Shown: positions 37,217-48,602, numbered from the stretch's first letter. The stretch: 64,000 nucleotides of DNA from Streptomyces sp. NBC_01314 (GCF_041435215.1 NZ_CP108394.1:4092001-4156000); one strand, 5' to 3'. Numbers and translations are program-made. The notes: a model not told the origin generated them from the sequence alone.

Positions 37217-37594
37217 TCAGCCGGCGGCCGCTATCGATCCCGTCGTCCTCGCCGCCTTCTGCAGTTCCACATCCCGGCGACGTCGGCGGGCGAGGACCAC
37301 TCTGCGTTCGGCTGCCGTCAGGCCGCCCCAGACTCCGTAGGGCTCGGGTTGCAGGAGTGCGTGTTCTCGGCACTCGACCATGACGGGGCAGCGGGCACAG
37401 ACGCGCTTGGCGGCTTCCTCTCGGGAGAGCCTGGACGCGGTGGGTTCCTTGGAGGGGGCGAAGAACAGCCCGGCCTCGTCACGCCGGCACACGGCCTCCG
37501 TATGCCACGGGGCGTCCTGATCCCTGTCGCGCACTGGCACCCGCTGGGGCGGAACAGCAGCGACCTGCAGGGACGAATGCGGCGGATGCAGCAC
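37217..37594 (-). CDS. wblI: WhiB-family iron-sulfur regulator (WblI-like)
   Basis: WhiB-like protein of 125 aa. Four cluster cysteines: Cys36, Cys66, Cys69 and Cys75 (C-x29-C-x2-C-x5-C), then GVWGG (87-91) and a basic tail RRVVLARRRRR for DNA contact. Such proteins carry a [4Fe-4S] cluster sensitive to O2 or NO and bind sigma factors. The name rests on its place beside glpX, where I recall wblI in S. coelicolor. GTG at 37594 has AGGAG 6 nt upstream. It has longer N- and C-terminal extensions than minimal Wbl proteins. Confidence 0.85.
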   Translation of the reverse strand: MLHPPHSSLQVAAVPPQRVPVRDRDQDAPWHTEAVCRRDEAGLFFAPSKEPTASRLSREEAAKRVCARCPVMVECREHALLQPEPYGVWGGLTAAERRVVLARRRRRDVELQKAARTTGSIAAAG

Positions 37595-37768
37595 GGTCTA
37601 CTCCTGACGACGGCTTCGCGAGCGAGAGACGATGCAGCAAGGCCTACCCGCTGTGCGCGGGCCTATGCACCGAGTCCCGATCCGCTGGGATTCGCCGTCA
37701 ACACCATGCGCCCACAACCGGATCGGATCCCTTCGGGCAGTGTCCGGGCGTGGTCGAATTCACAAGCG

Positions 37769-38491
37769 TCAACGATCCAGGTGTTTGCGCAAATGATCGT
37801 CCACCCTGCGGGAGACATGGTCGGTGACCCGGCCGAGGAGGTCGGAGATCACCTTGCCCCGCTTGGGCCTCGCCTCGATGCTGCCGAGGACGGCCAGCCC
37901 GTCCACATAGACCACGGGGGCGTCGCTCTCACCCGAATCCAGCGCGTGCACCTCGAAGTTGCCGAGGATGCCGACGCCGCTGCCGCGCAGCGAGACGTTC
38001 TCCGGAACGCGGATCTCGACGCTGCCGAAGACCGAGATCGCCTTGATCATCACCTGGCGGTGTTCGAAGAGCGCCTCGCTCAGGTCTATCTCGACGCTGC
38101 CGAATATCGCGTACGCGTGGATGCGGCGGCCTGCCCGCCAGCGGCCCTTGCGCATCGAGGCGCTGAAGACGGCCATCAGGCGGTCGTCGGGGTCGATCGG
38201 GATGGCGCCCGGCGTCGGGCGGTTGGGCACGGAGGAGACCGGCGGCACATACGCCGGCCCCGCCTTGCGGGCCTGGCCGGCCGGCAGGTCCCGTACGAAG
38301 ACGTCCAGCTCGCCCACCGTCTTCGCGGCGAGCACGCCCTCGACCCGCTCGGAGTGCTCCTCCGCGGTGAGGCGGCCCTCGGCGAGGGCGTCGCGCAGGA
38401 GGTCGGCGATCCGGTCGCGGTCGGCGTCGGAGGCGCGCAGCTCGGCAGAGGACAACGGAGGTTCCTGGGTGGGGCGCTTCTGAAGGTCCAC
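37769..38491 (-). CDS. DUF1707 protein with LiaF-like C-terminal domain
   Basis: Protein of 240 aa. The N-terminal DUF1707 domain (LRASDADRDRIADLLRDALA, EGRLTAEEHSERV) is about 18-70, followed by a Pro-rich linker and a beta-helix-like domain of repeated strands (YAIFGSVEIDLSEA, SVFGSVEIRVPENV, VGILGNFEVHAL, VLGSIEARPKRG) like DUF2154/LiaF. No membrane segment. Possibly an envelope-stress-linked protein by analogy with LiaF; unproven. GTG at 38491 appears leaderless. Confidence 0.75.
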   Translation of the reverse strand: MDLQKRPTQEPPLSSAELRASDADRDRIADLLRDALAEGRLTAEEHSERVEGVLAAKTVGELDVFVRDLPAGQARKAGPAYVPPVSSVPNRPTPGAIPIDPDDRLMAVFSASMRKGRWRAGRRIHAYAIFGSVEIDLSEALFEHRQVMIKAISVFGSVEIRVPENVSLRGSGVGILGNFEVHALDSGESDAPVVYVDGLAVLGSIEARPKRGKVISDLLGRVTDHVSRRVDDHLRKHLDR

Positions 38492-38497
38492 GACAGC

Positions 38498-38503
38498 AGA
38501 TTA
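38498..38503 (-). promoter_or_regulatory. -10 box TAATCT, leaderless start at 38491
   Basis: Minus-strand TAATCT ends 6 nt before the GTG of the DUF1707 gene. No Shine-Dalgarno is seen. Confidence 0.5.
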
Positions 38504-38659
38504 CCCACTCGCGATAGATCGCGACCAGGGGTGTGGACAACTCGTCGGCAGACGAACTGAGCCTTACCTCACAAGCCCACCCTCCCGGCCAGGTTCTACG
38601 CTGGTGGGCGCTGCCGATGAAGGCCAGCGTGCTGTCTTGTCGAGTGAGGAATGGGCGAC

Positions 38660-40327
<1,668 letters not shown>

Positions 40328-40341
40328 CGGGTCGTGGGGCG

Positions 40342-40362
40342 TGGGTAGTGGGTAGTGGGTAG
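40342..40362 (+). repeat. Three perfect TGGGTAG units
   Basis: Exact tandem heptamers between fumA and fumC. Likely strand-slippage; no role seen. Confidence 0.8.
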
Positions 40363-40566
40363 TGGGTTCGGGTGGCCGGGGAGCGATTTTCTCGCCCCCC
40401 GCCGCGCCTGCCTGTCGCCCCTGACCATCACCCCTGCCCGTCGCCGAGCCGTCCATGGCGTACGCGACGGGCGCCCACTCGTCGCTGACCGGCGTGCGGA
40501 AATTTACTCTCACCCGCACGGGGTACGGCCGGGAACACCACGACCGGCCCGGACGCTGTACCGGAC

Positions 40567-41952
40567 ATGAGTGACTACCGCGTCGAACACGACTCCATGG
40601 GCGAGGTCCGCGTGCCGGCGGACGCCAAGTGGCGGGCCCAGACACAGCGGGCGGTCGAGAACTTCCCGATCTCGGGGCAGCGCATCGAGCGCGCCCACAT
40701 CGAGGCCCTGGCCCGGATCAAGGGCGCCGCAGCGACGGTCAACGCCGAACTGGGCGTGCTCGACAAGGACATCGCCGAGGCGATCCGGGAGGCGGCCGGG
40801 GAAGTGGCCGAGGGGCGCTGGGACGAGCAGTTCCCGGTGGACGTGTTCCAGACCGGGTCCGGGACCTCGTCGAACATGAACGCCAACGAGGTGATCGCCA
40901 CCCTGGCGAGCGAGCGGCTCGGCCGGGACGTGCATCCGAACGACCATGTCAACGCCTCGCAGTCGTCCAACGATGTGTTTCCGTCATCCATCCACATCGC
41001 CGCCACCGCCGCCGTCACCCGTGACCTGATCCCCGCCCTGGCGCATCTGGCCTCGGCCCTGGAGCGCAAATCGGCGGAATTCGCCGACGTCGTGAAGTCC
41101 GGCCGTACGCATCTCATGGACGCGACACCGGTCACTCTCGGCCAGGAGTTCGGCGGGTACGCGGCCCAGGTGCGGTATGGCGTCGAGCGGTTGGAGGCCT
41201 CGCTCCCCCGGCTCGCCGAACTCCCCCTGGGCGGTACGGCCGTGGGGACCGGTATCAACACGCCGCCCGGGTTCTCCGCCGCCGTCATCGCGGAGGTCGC
41301 GCGGGACACCGGGCTGCCGCTCACCGAGGCCCGGGACCACTTCGAGGCGCAGGGCGCACGGGACGGGATCGTCGAGACGTCCGGTCAGCTCCGTACGATC
41401 GCCGTGTCCCTCACGAAGATCGCCAACGATCTGCGGTGGATGGCGTCGGGGCCGAGGACCGGTCTCGCGGAGATCTCCCTCCCGGACCTCCAGCCCGGGT
41501 CCTCGATCATGCCCGGCAAGGTCAACCCGGTGATCCCGGAGGCCGTGCTCATGGTCGCCGCGCAGGTCACGGGCAACGACGTCACGGTCACCACGGCGGG
41601 CGCGTCCGGCAACTTCGAGCTCAACGTCATGCTGCCCGTCATCGCCAAGAACGTCCTGGAGTCCGTCCGGCTGCTCGCCAACGTCTCCCGGCTGCTCGCC
41701 GACCGGACCGTCGACGGGATCGTCGCCCACCGGGAACGGGCCCGCGAGTACGCCGAGTCCTCGCCGTCCGTGGTCACCCCGCTCAACAAGTACATCGGGT
41801 ACGAGGAGGCCGCCAAGGTCGCCAAGAAGGCGCTGGCGGAGCGGAAGACCATCCGGGAGGTCGTTCTGGAGAGCGGGTACGTGGAGCGCGGCGACCTGGC
41901 GCTGGAACAGCTCGACGAGGCGCTGGATGTCCTGCGGATGACAAGGCCGTGA
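40567..41952 (+). CDS. fumC: Class II fumarate hydratase
   Basis: Oxygen-stable fumarase of 461 aa. [14 protein letters not shown], the catalytic-serine loop [12 protein letters not shown] and [19 protein letters not shown] motifs are all present. ATG at 40567 has no clear ribosome site; a later in-frame ATG at 40600 would cut the conserved YRVEHDSMG start. Paired with fumA, it provides an iron-independent backup for the TCA cycle. Confidence 0.93.
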   Translation: MSDYRVEHDSMGEVRVPADAKWRAQTQRAVENFPISGQRIERAHIEALARIKGAAATVNAELGVLDKDIAEAIREAAGEVAEGRWDEQFPVDVFQTGSGTSSNMNANEVIATLASERLGRDVHPNDHVNASQSSNDVFPSSIHIAATAAVTRDLIPALAHLASALERKSAEFADVVKSGRTHLMDATPVTLGQEFGGYAAQVRYGVERLEASLPRLAELPLGGTAVGTGINTPPGFSAAVIAEVARDTGLPLTEARDHFEAQGARDGIVETSGQLRTIAVSLTKIANDLRWMASGPRTGLAEISLPDLQPGSSIMPGKVNPVIPEAVLMVAAQVTGNDVTVTTAGASGNFELNVMLPVIAKNVLESVRLLANVSRLLADRTVDGIVAHRERAREYAESSPSVVTPLNKYIGYEEAAKVAKKALAERKTIREVVLESGYVERGDLALEQLDEALDVLRMTRP

Positions 41953-42054
41953 CCGGACGGCGAGTTCAAGCCGTCGTGGGTGTCGTGCGGGTAACCGATT
42001 CCCGCCAAGGCGTGAACCATGACCGGTACCGCAGCGTCATATGTGCATGACACC

Positions 42055-42060
42055 TAATAT
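42055..42060 (+). promoter_or_regulatory. -10 box TAATAT, leaderless start at 42067
   Basis: TAATAT ends 6 nt before the ATG at 42067. The surrounding sequence (42038-42060) is the most AT-rich in this gap. Confidence 0.55.
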
Positions 42061-42066
42061 CTGCGC

Positions 42067-42759
42067 ATGGGAGACGACGGAGTGGTGAGACGAGCGGAAG
42101 CGGGCGGGGCGACGGCGTTCTGGAAGCCGGGAAGTCAGATCCTGTGGCGCTACCGGGAGAACGGCGGCGAACGCTTCCATATCGCGCGCCCCGTCACGGT
42201 CGTACGCGACGACGAGGAACTGCTGGCCGTGTGGATGGCGCCCGGCACCGAGTGTGTACGGCCCGTGCTGGCGGACGGCACCTCGCTGAACTCCGAACCG
42301 CTCGCGTCCCGGTACAAGAAGCCGCGCAGCGTGCGGCTCGGCCGCTGGTCGGGCACCGGGGTGCTCAAACTGGCGCGGCCGGGCGAGCCGTGGTCCGTGT
42401 GGCTGTTCTGGGAGCAGGGTTGGCGTTTCAAGAACTGGTACGTCAATCTGGAGACGCCGCTGGCCCGTTGGGACGGCGGCGTGGACTCCGAGGATCATTT
42501 CCTGGATGTCTGCGTGTACCCGGACCGGTCCTGGAACTGGCTCGACGAGGACGAGTTCACGCAGGCCCAGCAGGACGGCCTGATGGACGCTCACGCGGCC
42601 GAGCGGGTCAGGGAGGCGGGTCGTTCGGCGGTGGAGGTGATCCGCGCGTGGGGCCCGCCGTTCTCGGACGGCTGGCAGCACTGGCGCCCGAATCCGGCAT
42701 GGGGAGTACCGTCTCTCCCGGACGACTGGGACCGTACGCCCGCTCACTTGTCCTCGTGA
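42067..42759 (+). CDS. DUF402 family protein
   Basis: Protein of 230 aa. The DUF402 (FomD-like) domain covers about 40-190: FWEQGWRFKNWYVNLETPLA, then DHFLDVCVYPDRSWNWLDEDEF. Acidic residues there bind metal in FomD, a nucleotidyl-phosphonate hydrolase; others are nucleoside diphosphatases. The actual substrate is unknown. ATG at 42067 looks leaderless. Confidence 0.8.
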   Translation: MGDDGVVRRAEAGGATAFWKPGSQILWRYRENGGERFHIARPVTVVRDDEELLAVWMAPGTECVRPVLADGTSLNSEPLASRYKKPRSVRLGRWSGTGVLKLARPGEPWSVWLFWEQGWRFKNWYVNLETPLARWDGGVDSEDHFLDVCVYPDRSWNWLDEDEFTQAQQDGLMDAHAAERVREAGRSAVEVIRAWGPPFSDGWQHWRPNPAWGVPSLPDDWDRTPAHLSS

Positions 42760-43102
42760 GACCCTTGTTACGCCCCCGGTCCGGAACCGTAGGATCGTCC
42801 TCCGCAAGAGTTCACTGGGGCAACTCCCGCAGTTCGGACAGAGCTTGACCGTACGTCACCGAGGGGCGGCAAGACGTGATCAAGGGGTACGAGGGTTACA
42901 CCGGAACGAGCCGGAGACGGCCTGACGGACGGGCAGTACTGTCGTTCGGCGAGACCACCGGTACCGTGTGTGGCACAGGAACTGCCTCTGACCACGTGGG
43001 AATTCCGTTCCCAGGACACGTAATCCGGGTATCGGCCTTTCTGCGAGACGAAGTATCGGGTTTGCGGGACGCACTGCGCACACAACGCGCAGTCCCGGAC
43101 GG
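42760..43102. other. Upstream region of the GAF-PP2C gene
   Basis: No credible gene in 343 bases; an open frame at 42876-43121 lacks normal codon bias. It contains the inverted repeat TGGGAA/TTCCCA (42997-43013) and a sigma-B-like promoter candidate. Confidence 0.45.
43007..43032 (+). promoter_or_regulatory. Sigma-B/H-like promoter candidate
   Basis: GTTC (43007-43010) and GGGTAT (43027-43032) with a 16-nt spacer resemble the GTTT/GGGTAY pattern of streptomycete stress sigma factors. It overlaps the TGGGAA/TTCCCA repeat and lies 70 nt upstream of a PP2C gene. Confidence 0.35.
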
Positions 43103-45214
43103 ATGGATTCGACACGCGTGACGGAGCACCCCACCTCCCACGAGCGCCCGCAAAGCGGCGCCGGCCCCACGGATCCCCGCGGGGCGCTCCTGCGTACCCA
43201 GGAGCCGTTGCGAACCGCGCCCGCCGCGGCTTTACCCGCTCAGGCACGCATGGGTGACGCACAGGCCGAGCCCGACACCGCGGCCCCATGCCCGAAGAGC
43301 GGCCAGGCGCCCTCGGAGCACGCCCAGCCGGCGCTCTCCGAGCACTCCCAGCCCGCGGCCACCGAGCCCGACCCGCACCGCCCGCGGCCCGCGCCGGAGA
43401 CCATCCCGGCGCAGCCCGGCGGTGAACCGGACCGGTCCGGCGGGACCGTCGGCAGCCTGGAGCGGCGCAGCGGGCAGGGAGTGGCGCCCGGCGCCCCCAT
43501 GCCCATGCGGCGGGACGGCGACCGCCTGCGGTTCGTGGGCGCCGCGACCCGACGGATCGCCCGGGGCATAGACCTGGACGAGATCGTGATGGGTCTGTGC
43601 CGGGCCACCGTGCCGACGTTCTCGGACGCGATCCTCGTGTACCTGCGCGAGCCGCTGCCGGTCGGCGACGAGCGGCCCACGGGTCCCATGGTGCTGCGGC
43701 TGCGCCGCACCGACCGGATCCCCGAGGAGCGGGACACCGAGGGCGGCTTCATGCCCGCGCTCCAGCCCGAACAGCCCGTCGATCTGGCGGTCGTCACCGC
43801 CGAGCAGTGCGAGGTACGGCCCGGCGGGGCGCTCGCCGAGGTGCTGCGGGGCGTACGGCCGGTCTTCGCGGACGCTCCCGCCGCGCACGACGCGCTGCCC
43901 GAACTGCTGGGGCCGGACGCCGAACTGACCGTACCGACCGGTCAGCGGGCGATCCTCGCCCCGCTGCGCGGCCGGCGCCGGGTGATCGGCGCGGCGGTCT
44001 TCCTCCGCCGCCCGGAGCGGATGGCGTTCGAGCAGGACGACCTGCTGGTCGCCGCCCAGCTCGCCACGCACAGCGCGCTCGGCATCGACAAGGCGGTGCT
44101 GTACGGCCGCGAGGCCTACATCGCCGACGAGCTGCAGCGCACAATGCTGCCGGAGGCGCTGCCGAAGTGCACCGGCGTACGGCTCGCGCACCGGTATCTG
44201 CCGGCTGCCGAGACGGCGCGGGTCGGCGGCGACTGGTACGACGCGATTCCCCTGCCGGGGAGCCGGGTCGCGCTGGTGGTGGGTGATGTGATGGGTCATT
44301 CGATGACCTCTGCCGCGATCATGGGGCAGCTGCGGACCACCGCGCAGACGTTGGCGGGCCTGGATCTTCCGCCGCAGGAGGTGCTGCACCACCTCGACGA
44401 GCAGGCTCAGCGGCTCGGTACGGATCGTATGGCGACCTGTCTCTACGCCGTGTACGACCCGGTCTCGCACCGGATCACCATCGCCAACGCCGGGCATCCG
44501 CCGCCGGTGCTGCTGCATCTGGGCGGGCGTGCCGAGGTGCTGCGGGTGCCGCCGGGTGCGCCGATCGGTGTGGGCGGCGTGGACTTCGAGGCGGTCGAGC
44601 TGGACGCGCCGGCCGGTGGCACGCTGTTGCTGTACACCGACGGGCTCGTGGAGTCCCGGCTCCGGGACGTGTGGACCGGGATAGAGCAGTTGCGGGAGAA
44701 GCTGGCCGCGACCGCGCAGTTGACCGGGCCGGATCATCCGCCGCCACTGGAAGCGCTGTGCGACGAGGTGCTCGACATGCTCGGCCCGGGGGACCGGGAC
44801 GACGACATCGCGCTGCTTGCCGCACGGTTCGATGGGATCGCTCCCAGCGATGTCGCGTACTGGTTCCTGGAGCCGGAGGAGATGGCTCCGGGGCGGGCGC
44901 GTCGGCTGGCTCGGCATGCCCTGTCGCGGTGGGGGCTGGAGGAGTTGACCGACTCCGTCGAGTTGCTCATCAGCGAGGTCGTGACGAACGCGGTGCGGTA
45001 CGCGACGCGGCCGGTCACCCTGCGGTTGCTGCGGACCGATGTGCTGCGGTGCGAGGTGACCGATGACGTGCCGCAGCTGCCTCGGCTTCGGCAGGCTCGG
45101 GCGACGGACGAGGGGGGCCGTGGGCTCTACCTGGTCAATCGGCTGGCGAAGCGGTGGGGAGCCACTCGGTTGAGTGCGGGGAAGGTTGTCTGGTTCGAGC
45201 TCAATCAGGCGTGA
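43103..45214 (+). CDS. GAF-PP2C(SpoIIE)-HATPase regulatory protein
   Basis: Protein of 703 aa. A disordered Pro/Glu/Ala-rich N terminus (1-135) precedes a GAF-like sensor (about 145-345), a PP2C phosphatase (about 360-575: GGDWYDAIPLP, VGDVMGHSM, NAGHPPP, LLYTDGLVESR) and a HATPase domain (about 595-700: SEVVTNAVRYA, EGGRGLYLV). Such proteins control anti-sigma antagonists. Acid residues of the PP2C metal site (D in GDWYD, GDVMG, DDDIAL) are kept. ATG at 43103 is used; GTG at 43118 is an alternative. Confidence 0.85.
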   Translation: MDSTRVTEHPTSHERPQSGAGPTDPRGALLRTQEPLRTAPAAALPAQARMGDAQAEPDTAAPCPKSGQAPSEHAQPALSEHSQPAATEPDPHRPRPAPETIPAQPGGEPDRSGGTVGSLERRSGQGVAPGAPMPMRRDGDRLRFVGAATRRIARGIDLDEIVMGLCRATVPTFSDAILVYLREPLPVGDERPTGPMVLRLRRTDRIPEERDTEGGFMPALQPEQPVDLAVVTAEQCEVRPGGALAEVLRGVRPVFADAPAAHDALPELLGPDAELTVPTGQRAILAPLRGRRRVIGAAVFLRRPERMAFEQDDLLVAAQLATHSALGIDKAVLYGREAYIADELQRTMLPEALPKCTGVRLAHRYLPAAETARVGGDWYDAIPLPGSRVALVVGDVMGHSMTSAAIMGQLRTTAQTLAGLDLPPQEVLHHLDEQAQRLGTDRMATCLYAVYDPVSHRITIANAGHPPPVLLHLGGRAEVLRVPPGAPIGVGGVDFEAVELDAPAGGTLLLYTDGLVESRLRDVWTGIEQLREKLAATAQLTGPDHPPPLEALCDEVLDMLGPGDRDDDIALLAARFDGIAPSDVAYWFLEPEEMAPGRARRLARHALSRWGLEELTDSVELLISEVVTNAVRYATRPVTLRLLRTDVLRCEVTDDVPQLPRLRQARATDEGGRGLYLVNRLAKRWGATRLSAGKVVWFELNQA

Positions 45215-45235
45215 CAGCCGACTGCGGGGGGTATG

Positions 45236-45265
45236 TGGCTGGTCGCGCAGTTCCCCGCGCCCCTT
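45236..45265. repeat. Dispersed GC-rich repeat, copy E (one arm)
   Basis: TGGCTGGTCGCGCAGTTCCC then CGCGCCCCTT, identical in its core to the left arm of copy C. Directly precedes a terminator hairpin. Confidence 0.75.
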
Positions 45266-45279
45266 AAAAGCAAAAGACA

Positions 45280-45325
45280 AAGACGGAGGGGGCGCCCGGT
45301 AATCACCGGGCGCCCCCTCCGTCTT
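45280..45325. terminator. 21-bp perfect terminator hairpin
   Basis: 45280-45300 and 45305-45325 are perfect reverse complements around AATC. It sits between the convergent PP2C and PBP genes, ends in CTT in each direction and has no long T run. Confidence 0.85.
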
Positions 45326-45338
45326 GCGCTGCCGTGCG

Positions 45339-47732
45339 CTAGTCGTCCGCCTGTGGATCGTTCGGATCCGTCGGGAACTCGATGCCGCCGTCGTCGTCCG
45401 ACGGGGTCGCCTCCGGGGTCGTCTCCGGGGTGGTCTCCGGGGTGGTCTCCGGGGTGGTCTCCGGGGTCGTCTCCGGGGTCGTTGGGGCCTCGCTCGTCGG
45501 TTCCTCGGTGGTGGGGGTCTCGGACGGGGTCTCGCTCGGGGTGTCCGAGGGGGTCGGCGTATCGGTGGGCGCGACCGCGGCACCCTGCTTGGTGTCCAGT
45601 TTGAACTTGGTGGGCTCGCCCATGACACCGAAGGTGTAGGTGGCCCAGATCTGGGCGGGGAAGCCACCGCCGTTGACCCGGGGGACGCCGGCCGCGCCGT
45701 ACATCGGGACGTGCTTGCCGTTCTTGCTCATGTCCTCGCCGAAGAGGCCGACGGAGGTCACCAGGTTCGGGGTGTAGCCGGTGAACCAGGCGGAGCGGTT
45801 CTTGTCGGAGGTACCCGTCTTGCCGGCCACCTGCTGGCCGTCGCGGGACGGGTTGTCGCGGACCGACGTCTTGGCCGTACCGTCGTCGACCACGCCGGTG
45901 AGGACCGAGGTGACCGTGTCAGCGGCCTCCTCGCTGATGACCTGCTCGCCGATCGGGTCGTCGAACGTGACCGGACCCTCCCGGTGCGTGGCCGAGGCGA
46001 TGATGGTCGGGGTGACCTTCTTGCCGTGGTTGTCGAGGGTGGCGTAGATGCCGGCCATCTCCAGCGGGCTGGCGCCCATGGAGCCCAGGGTCTGGGCGGG
46101 CACCGCCTCCATGTCCTCGGTGTCCATGCCGAGTTTCCCGGCGACCTCCATGACCTTCTCCATGCCCACGTCGACGCCCATCTGCGCGAAGACGGAGTTG
46201 ATGGACTTGTTCATGGCGGTCTGCACGGTCACGTCGCCGTAGTTGACGTTGTCCTCGTTCGGCGGGTTGAAGCCGACCGCGGTGCCGTTGTCCATCACCT
46301 TGTGCCTGCTGTCACCGTCGTAGACCGTGCTGGCGGTGATCGGATCGCCGTCCTGCGTCTCGGCCGCCCCGTCGACGGCCGCGGCGAGGATCACCGGCTT
46401 GAAGGTGGAGGCGGGCTGGTAGTCCCGGCGCATGGCGTTGTTCGTGAAGTGCTTCACGTAGTCGACGCCGCCGTACATGGCCACGACCTTGCCGGTCTTC
46501 GGGTCGACGGAGACCGCGCCGGCCTGGATGTACTTGTCGACCTTGCGCTTCTTCGTGTCGAGGTTGCTGGTGAGCCGTTGCTTGACGGCCTTCTCCAGCG
46601 CGGCCTGCTTCTTCGAGTTGATGTTCAGCGTGACGGTGTAACCGCCCGCCTCGATCTTCGTCCTGGCCTCCTCGACGTTGTCCGCCTTGTCCTCGGCCAC
46701 GAGCTGCCTGGCCAGCTGGTTGTTGGCGGCCTCGACCAGGTAGCCGTTCTGGCCCGCCATGTCGGGAGCGGCCTGGGGCGCCTTCGGCTTGGGGAGCTTC
46801 ATGCCCTCCCGCTTCGAGGCGGTCAGCTTCTTCATCTCGACCATGTTGTCCAGCACGTAGTTCCAGCGGTCCGTGACCAACTTCCGGCCCGTGGGGGTCG
46901 CGGTGGCCAGGTCGTACTGGCTGGGGGCCTGGAGCAGCGCGGCGAGGTAGGCGCCCTCCTGGACCTTGAGGTCCTTGGCGTCCTTGCGGTAGTACGCCTG
47001 GGCCGCGGCCTGGATGCCCCAGGCGCCGCGGCCGTAGTAGCTGGTGTTGATATAGCCCGCGAGGATGTAGTCCTTGGACTTCTCGCGCTCCAGCTTCAGG
47101 GAGATGACCAGCTCGTTGAGCTTGCGGGTCACCGTCTGGTCCGACGTCAGGTAGTAGTTCTTGACGTACTGCTGGGTGATCGTCGAGCCACCCTGCTTGC
47201 CCTTGCCGGACAGGGTGTTGAGAAGGCCTCGGGTCATGCCTTTGAAGTCGACGCCGGGGTCCGAGTAGAAGGTCATGTTCTCGGCGGCGACGAAGGTCTG
47301 CTGGACGCCCGGGGGAATTTGGTCGAGCCCGACGATCTCGCGGTTGGTTTTGCCCAGGCGGGCGAGGACCTTCTTGCCGTCGGAGTACTTGTAGACGTTG
47401 CTTTCCTGGGTCGCCTGGGGGTTACCCCCCTCGGGGACCTCGATCGTCATATAGAGCACGACGAAGGCACCCATGCCGAGCAGGCAGACACCGAAGAACG
47501 TGCCGAGGATCTTCTTCCAGGTGAAGAGGCGGCGCAGGAAGCTCTTCTGCTGCTTCTTGCCGCCGCCCTTGGCGCCACCGCCCTTGGCCGCGATCCTCGC
47601 CGCCGCCCGGCCGCCGCCCTCGGGCGCGCCTATGACGGTCGTCGTCGCGCCCGCTTCGCCCCCGGACGAGCGCTGGGGCGCCGCGCGGCGACCGCCGCGC
47701 TGCCGCGCTCGTCTTTCATCCGCTCGTCCCAT
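45339..47732 (-). CDS. Class A penicillin-binding protein
   Basis: Bifunctional peptidoglycan synthase of about 797 aa. A basic cytoplasmic N terminus, one helix (GVCLLGMGAFVVLYM), a glycosyltransferase family 51 domain (AAENMTFYSDPG carries the catalytic Glu, then GGSTITQQYVKN and YYGRGAWGIQAAAQAYY), and a transpeptidase domain with STFK (SxxK) and KTGTS. It has an extended Thr/Pro/Glu-rich tail with TPET repeats. Start chosen at ATG 47732 (MGRADERRARQRGG); a GTG at 47774 would add 14 residues. Confidence 0.88.
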   Translation of the reverse strand: MGRADERRARQRGGRRAAPQRSSGGEAGATTTVIGAPEGGGRAAARIAAKGGGAKGGGKKQQKSFLRRLFTWKKILGTFFGVCLLGMGAFVVLYMTIEVPEGGNPQATQESNVYKYSDGKKVLARLGKTNREIVGLDQIPPGVQQTFVAAENMTFYSDPGVDFKGMTRGLLNTLSGKGKQGGSTITQQYVKNYYLTSDQTVTRKLNELVISLKLEREKSKDYILAGYINTSYYGRGAWGIQAAAQAYYRKDAKDLKVQEGAYLAALLQAPSQYDLATATPTGRKLVTDRWNYVLDNMVEMKKLTASKREGMKLPKPKAPQAAPDMAGQNGYLVEAANNQLARQLVAEDKADNVEEARTKIEAGGYTVTLNINSKKQAALEKAVKQRLTSNLDTKKRKVDKYIQAGAVSVDPKTGKVVAMYGGVDYVKHFTNNAMRRDYQPASTFKPVILAAAVDGAAETQDGDPITASTVYDGDSRHKVMDNGTAVGFNPPNEDNVNYGDVTVQTAMNKSINSVFAQMGVDVGMEKVMEVAGKLGMDTEDMEAVPAQTLGSMGASPLEMAGIYATLDNHGKKVTPTIIASATHREGPVTFDDPIGEQVISEEAADTVTSVLTGVVDDGTAKTSVRDNPSRDGQQVAGKTGTSDKNRSAWFTGYTPNLVTSVGLFGEDMSKNGKHVPMYGAAGVPRVNGGGFPAQIWATYTFGVMGEPTKFKLDTKQGAAVAPTDTPTPSDTPSETPSETPTTEEPTSEAPTTPETTPETTPETTPETTPETTPEATPSDDDGGIEFPTDPNDPQADD
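45411..45480 (-). repeat. 12-base tandem repeat in the PBP tail
   Basis: About six copies of a 12-base unit (TCCGGGGTSGTC on the plus strand) encode Thr-Pro-Glu-Thr repeats in the extracellular C terminus. Copy number probably varies between strains. Confidence 0.8.
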
Positions 47733-48077
47733 GGCTCCGGTCCGCTCCGACTTCTGCTCGGTCTCATACGTCACTCAGGTCATGTCAGCTCAGCAAGCTA
47801 ACACCGAGGACTATGACAAGAGGGAGTCGGTCCGCTCAGTGGCGGCGTGACAATGCGCACGCGCCACGCGTGTCCATAGACCTCATCCCACCGGAACGGA
47901 CGTTCCAACAGGGCCGATGGTTGCCCCACCCGGCCCATGAGTTGTCGCCCGATGGGCGCCGAACGCAGTGACAGAACCGTGACAATCGGGGCTGACCTGC
48001 GCCCCCTCCACACCGGATGGCGACCTATACACGGCAGGTATACGTGCGGTGTATACCCCCTGTGTACAGTCGTGTTC
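47733..48077. other. Divergent PBP/PadR intergenic region
   Basis: No gene seen in 345 bases. The PadR side (48020-48070) carries the TATAC palindromes and a -10; the PBP side shows TTGTCA (minus, near 47817) but no well-spaced -10. Confidence 0.5.
48026..48070 (+). promoter_or_regulatory. PadR operator and leaderless promoter
   Basis: GGTATAC (48037-48043) and GTATACC (48051-48057) form a perfect inverted repeat with a 7-nt spacer; TATACAC (48026-48032) and GTGTATA (48049-48055) form a second, overlapping one. TACAGT (48065-48070) ends 7 nt before the padR-like ATG. The palindromes fill the -35 to -10 interval, so binding would block RNA polymerase. Confidence 0.65.
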
Positions 48078-48602
48078 ATGTCCATCGGTCACACCCTCCT
48101 GGGACTCCTGGAGTCCGGGCCCCGACACGGTTACGACCTGAAGCGGGCCTTCGACGAGAAGTTCGGTCACGACCGGCCGCTGCACTACGGCCAGGTCTAC
48201 TCGACGATGTCGCGGCTGTTGAAGCACGGCCTCGTCGAGGTCGACGGCATCGAGCCCGGCGACGGCCCCGAGCGCAAGCGGTACGCCATCACGGAGGCGG
48301 GCATCACGGATGTCCAGCGGTGGCTCGCGACGCCCGAGAAGCCCGAGCCGTATCTGCAGTCGACCCTCTACACGAAGGTCGTCCTCGCCCTGCTCACCGG
48401 CCGGAACGCGGCCGACATCCTCGACACCCAGCGTTCCGAGCACCTGCGCATGATGCGCATCCTCACCGACCGCAAACGCAAGGGCGACCTGGCCGATCAG
48501 CTGATCTGCGACCACGCCCTGTTCCACCTGGAGGCCGATCTGCGATGGCTGGAGCTGACCGCCGCCCGACTGGGCAAACTGGCCGAGGCGGTGATCCGGT
48601 GA
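48078..48602 (+). CDS. PadR-family transcription regulator
   Basis: Regulator of 174 aa. N-terminal winged helix of the PadR type (LLGLLESGPRHGYDLKRAF, QVYSTMSRLLKHGLVEVDG, KRYAITEAG) and a helical C-terminal dimerisation domain. First gene of an operon with an ABC ATPase and an FtsX-type permease, coupled by TGATG. Probably represses its own operon and responds to a toxic compound or antibiotic; this is inferred from the usual pairing. Confidence 0.88.
   Translation: MSIGHTLLGLLESGPRHGYDLKRAFDEKFGHDRPLHYGQVYSTMSRLLKHGLVEVDGIEPGDGPERKRYAITEAGITDVQRWLATPEKPEPYLQSTLYTKVVLALLTGRNAADILDTQRSEHLRMMRILTDRKRKGDLADQLICDHALFHLEADLRWLELTAARLGKLAEAVIR

Noticed and set aside
42876..43121. Open frame of 81 codons before the PP2C gene
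   Set aside because: Third positions are not GC-biased, no ribosome site or family, and it overlaps the next start; the promoter-like motifs lie inside it.
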